64,000 nucleotides of DNA from Robertmurraya massiliosenegalensis JC6. Lineage in GTDB: Bacteria; Bacillota; Bacilli; Bacillales; Cytobacillaceae. Below are positions 63,768 through 64,000 of the stretch, one piece after another (within the stretch, counting starts at the first letter, position 1; every line of letters begins with the position of its first letter). The position numbers and the translations under genes are program-made. Below the pieces are notes generated by a model. The model saw only the letters and a list, made by a program, of their open reading frames with translations, was not told the DNA's origin and did no database searches. The DNA lies in NCBI RefSeq assembly GCF_000311725.1, contig NZ_HE978513.1, positions 65,589 to 129,588 on the forward strand, given 5' to 3'.

Positions 63768-64000
63768 CATTCCTCCTACAAAATGTAGGAAGCTTCCGAT
63801 TTGTCTCATTCGATCCAACCATCTCTCCCCCTTAAGCGGAATTTTTCCTGTTATCTCCTCGATGGAGTCCCTTTTAGGAGAAATAACGGAAGATTTTCCG
63901 CTTATGGAGAGCAAAATCGTTTATTTTAGCATTTTTTGAGAGAATAGCAGGAATTTTTCCTGTTATTTTGGCGCTATTTCATGATGCTTGCTCATTAAGC
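63768..64000. repeat. Dispersed repeat region, copies C and D, at the window end
   Basis: 63768-63855 is the reverse complement of copy A. Palindromic units lie at 63833-63854, 63883-63905 and 63944-63966 (type TAAGCGGAAtTTTTCCTGTTAT), spaced 50-61 bases, and the final TTAAGC may begin a fourth. The region from 63074 to the end holds no intact gene. Confidence 0.75.

Noticed and set aside
63833..64000. Possible CRISPR array
   Set aside because: Units are imperfect palindromes of varying sequence with spacing of 50-61 bases and no cas genes nearby; they fit small dispersed repeats better.

Overview
The window is a stretch of chromosome from an endospore-forming, low-GC Gram-positive bacterium of the family Bacillaceae. 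The evidence is gene content and order. Long blocks match, from memory, the Bacillus subtilis order around ypbG-ypbF-ypbE-ypbD-recQ-ypbB-fer-ribU-serA, sigX/rsiX-resEDCBA-rluB-spmBA-dacB-ypuI-scpBA-ypuF-ribT-ypuA-lysA-spoVA-spoIIA-dacF-pdp-pupG-drm-ripX-yqzK-fur-spoIIM and nudF-mciZ-yqkF-yqkE-yqkD-yqkB-yqjW-yqjX-yqjQ. The genus is not resolved; it is not B. subtilis itself, because several operons are rearranged. No rRNA, tRNA, CRISPR array or complete insertion sequence was seen.

Layout. 1-9.7 kb: partial phosphoesterase ypbG, a CBS/ACT protein, the cotJABC coat operon, the ypbB-recQ-ypbD-ypbE cluster, ferredoxin, riboflavin importer ribU under a complete FMN riboswitch, and Mn-dependent pyrophosphatase. 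9.7-21.3 kb: serA with a candidate CodY site, an M23/LysM peptidase, ECF sigma factor sigX and anti-sigma rsiX with a near-ideal autoregulatory promoter, then resABCDE (cytochrome c maturation plus the ResDE redox two-component system). 21.4-28.4 kb: rluB, the sporulation genes spmA/spmB/dacB, a SOD with an N-terminal extension, ypuI, an unrecognised gene, and condensin subunits scpA/scpB. 28.6-38.7 kb: a tiny YjcZ-like protein, ypuF, orphan ribT, ypuA behind an ECF promoter, lysA, a spoVA operon lacking spoVAC/AD/AEb, the spoIIA operon (spoIIAA-spoIIAB-sigF) and dacF. 38.8-47.9 kb: nucleoside catabolism (drm-pupG-pdp), ripX, fur, spoIIM, an endonuclease Q homologue, nudF, mciZ and yqkF. 48-54.5 kb: an accessory patch (ypmR/ypmS, a lipoprotein, a beta-lactamase-family protein, a 43-aa gene with a consensus forespore promoter) among yqkE and yqkD. 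54.6-58.4 kb: a TetR-controlled cassette of a small membrane protein, a Tat-signal subunit 3, a GMC-type FAD dehydrogenase with a Cys cluster, and a private TatA, lying between yqkD and yqkB. 58.4-64 kb: yqkB, a Mn-type cation exporter, a DUF1569 protein, an SOS-controlled translesion polymerase with its YolD partner, a short-chain dehydrogenase, then a decayed gene and repeats.

The main theme is sporulation. Sigma-F with its anti-sigma and anti-anti-sigma factors, engulfment (SpoIIM), division inhibition (MciZ), cortex (DacB, DacF, SpmA, SpmB), DPA/germination (SpoVA) and coat (CotJ) proteins are all here, and several have recognisable sigma-E, F, G, H or K promoters. Small dispersed palindromic repeats occur at 9.8, 48.1 and 63.8 kb and a larger structured repeat at 14.9 kb. 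The best candidates for new biology are the GMC/TatA cassette, the reduced spoVA operon, the small sigma-G gene at 52.5 kb and the structured repeats.
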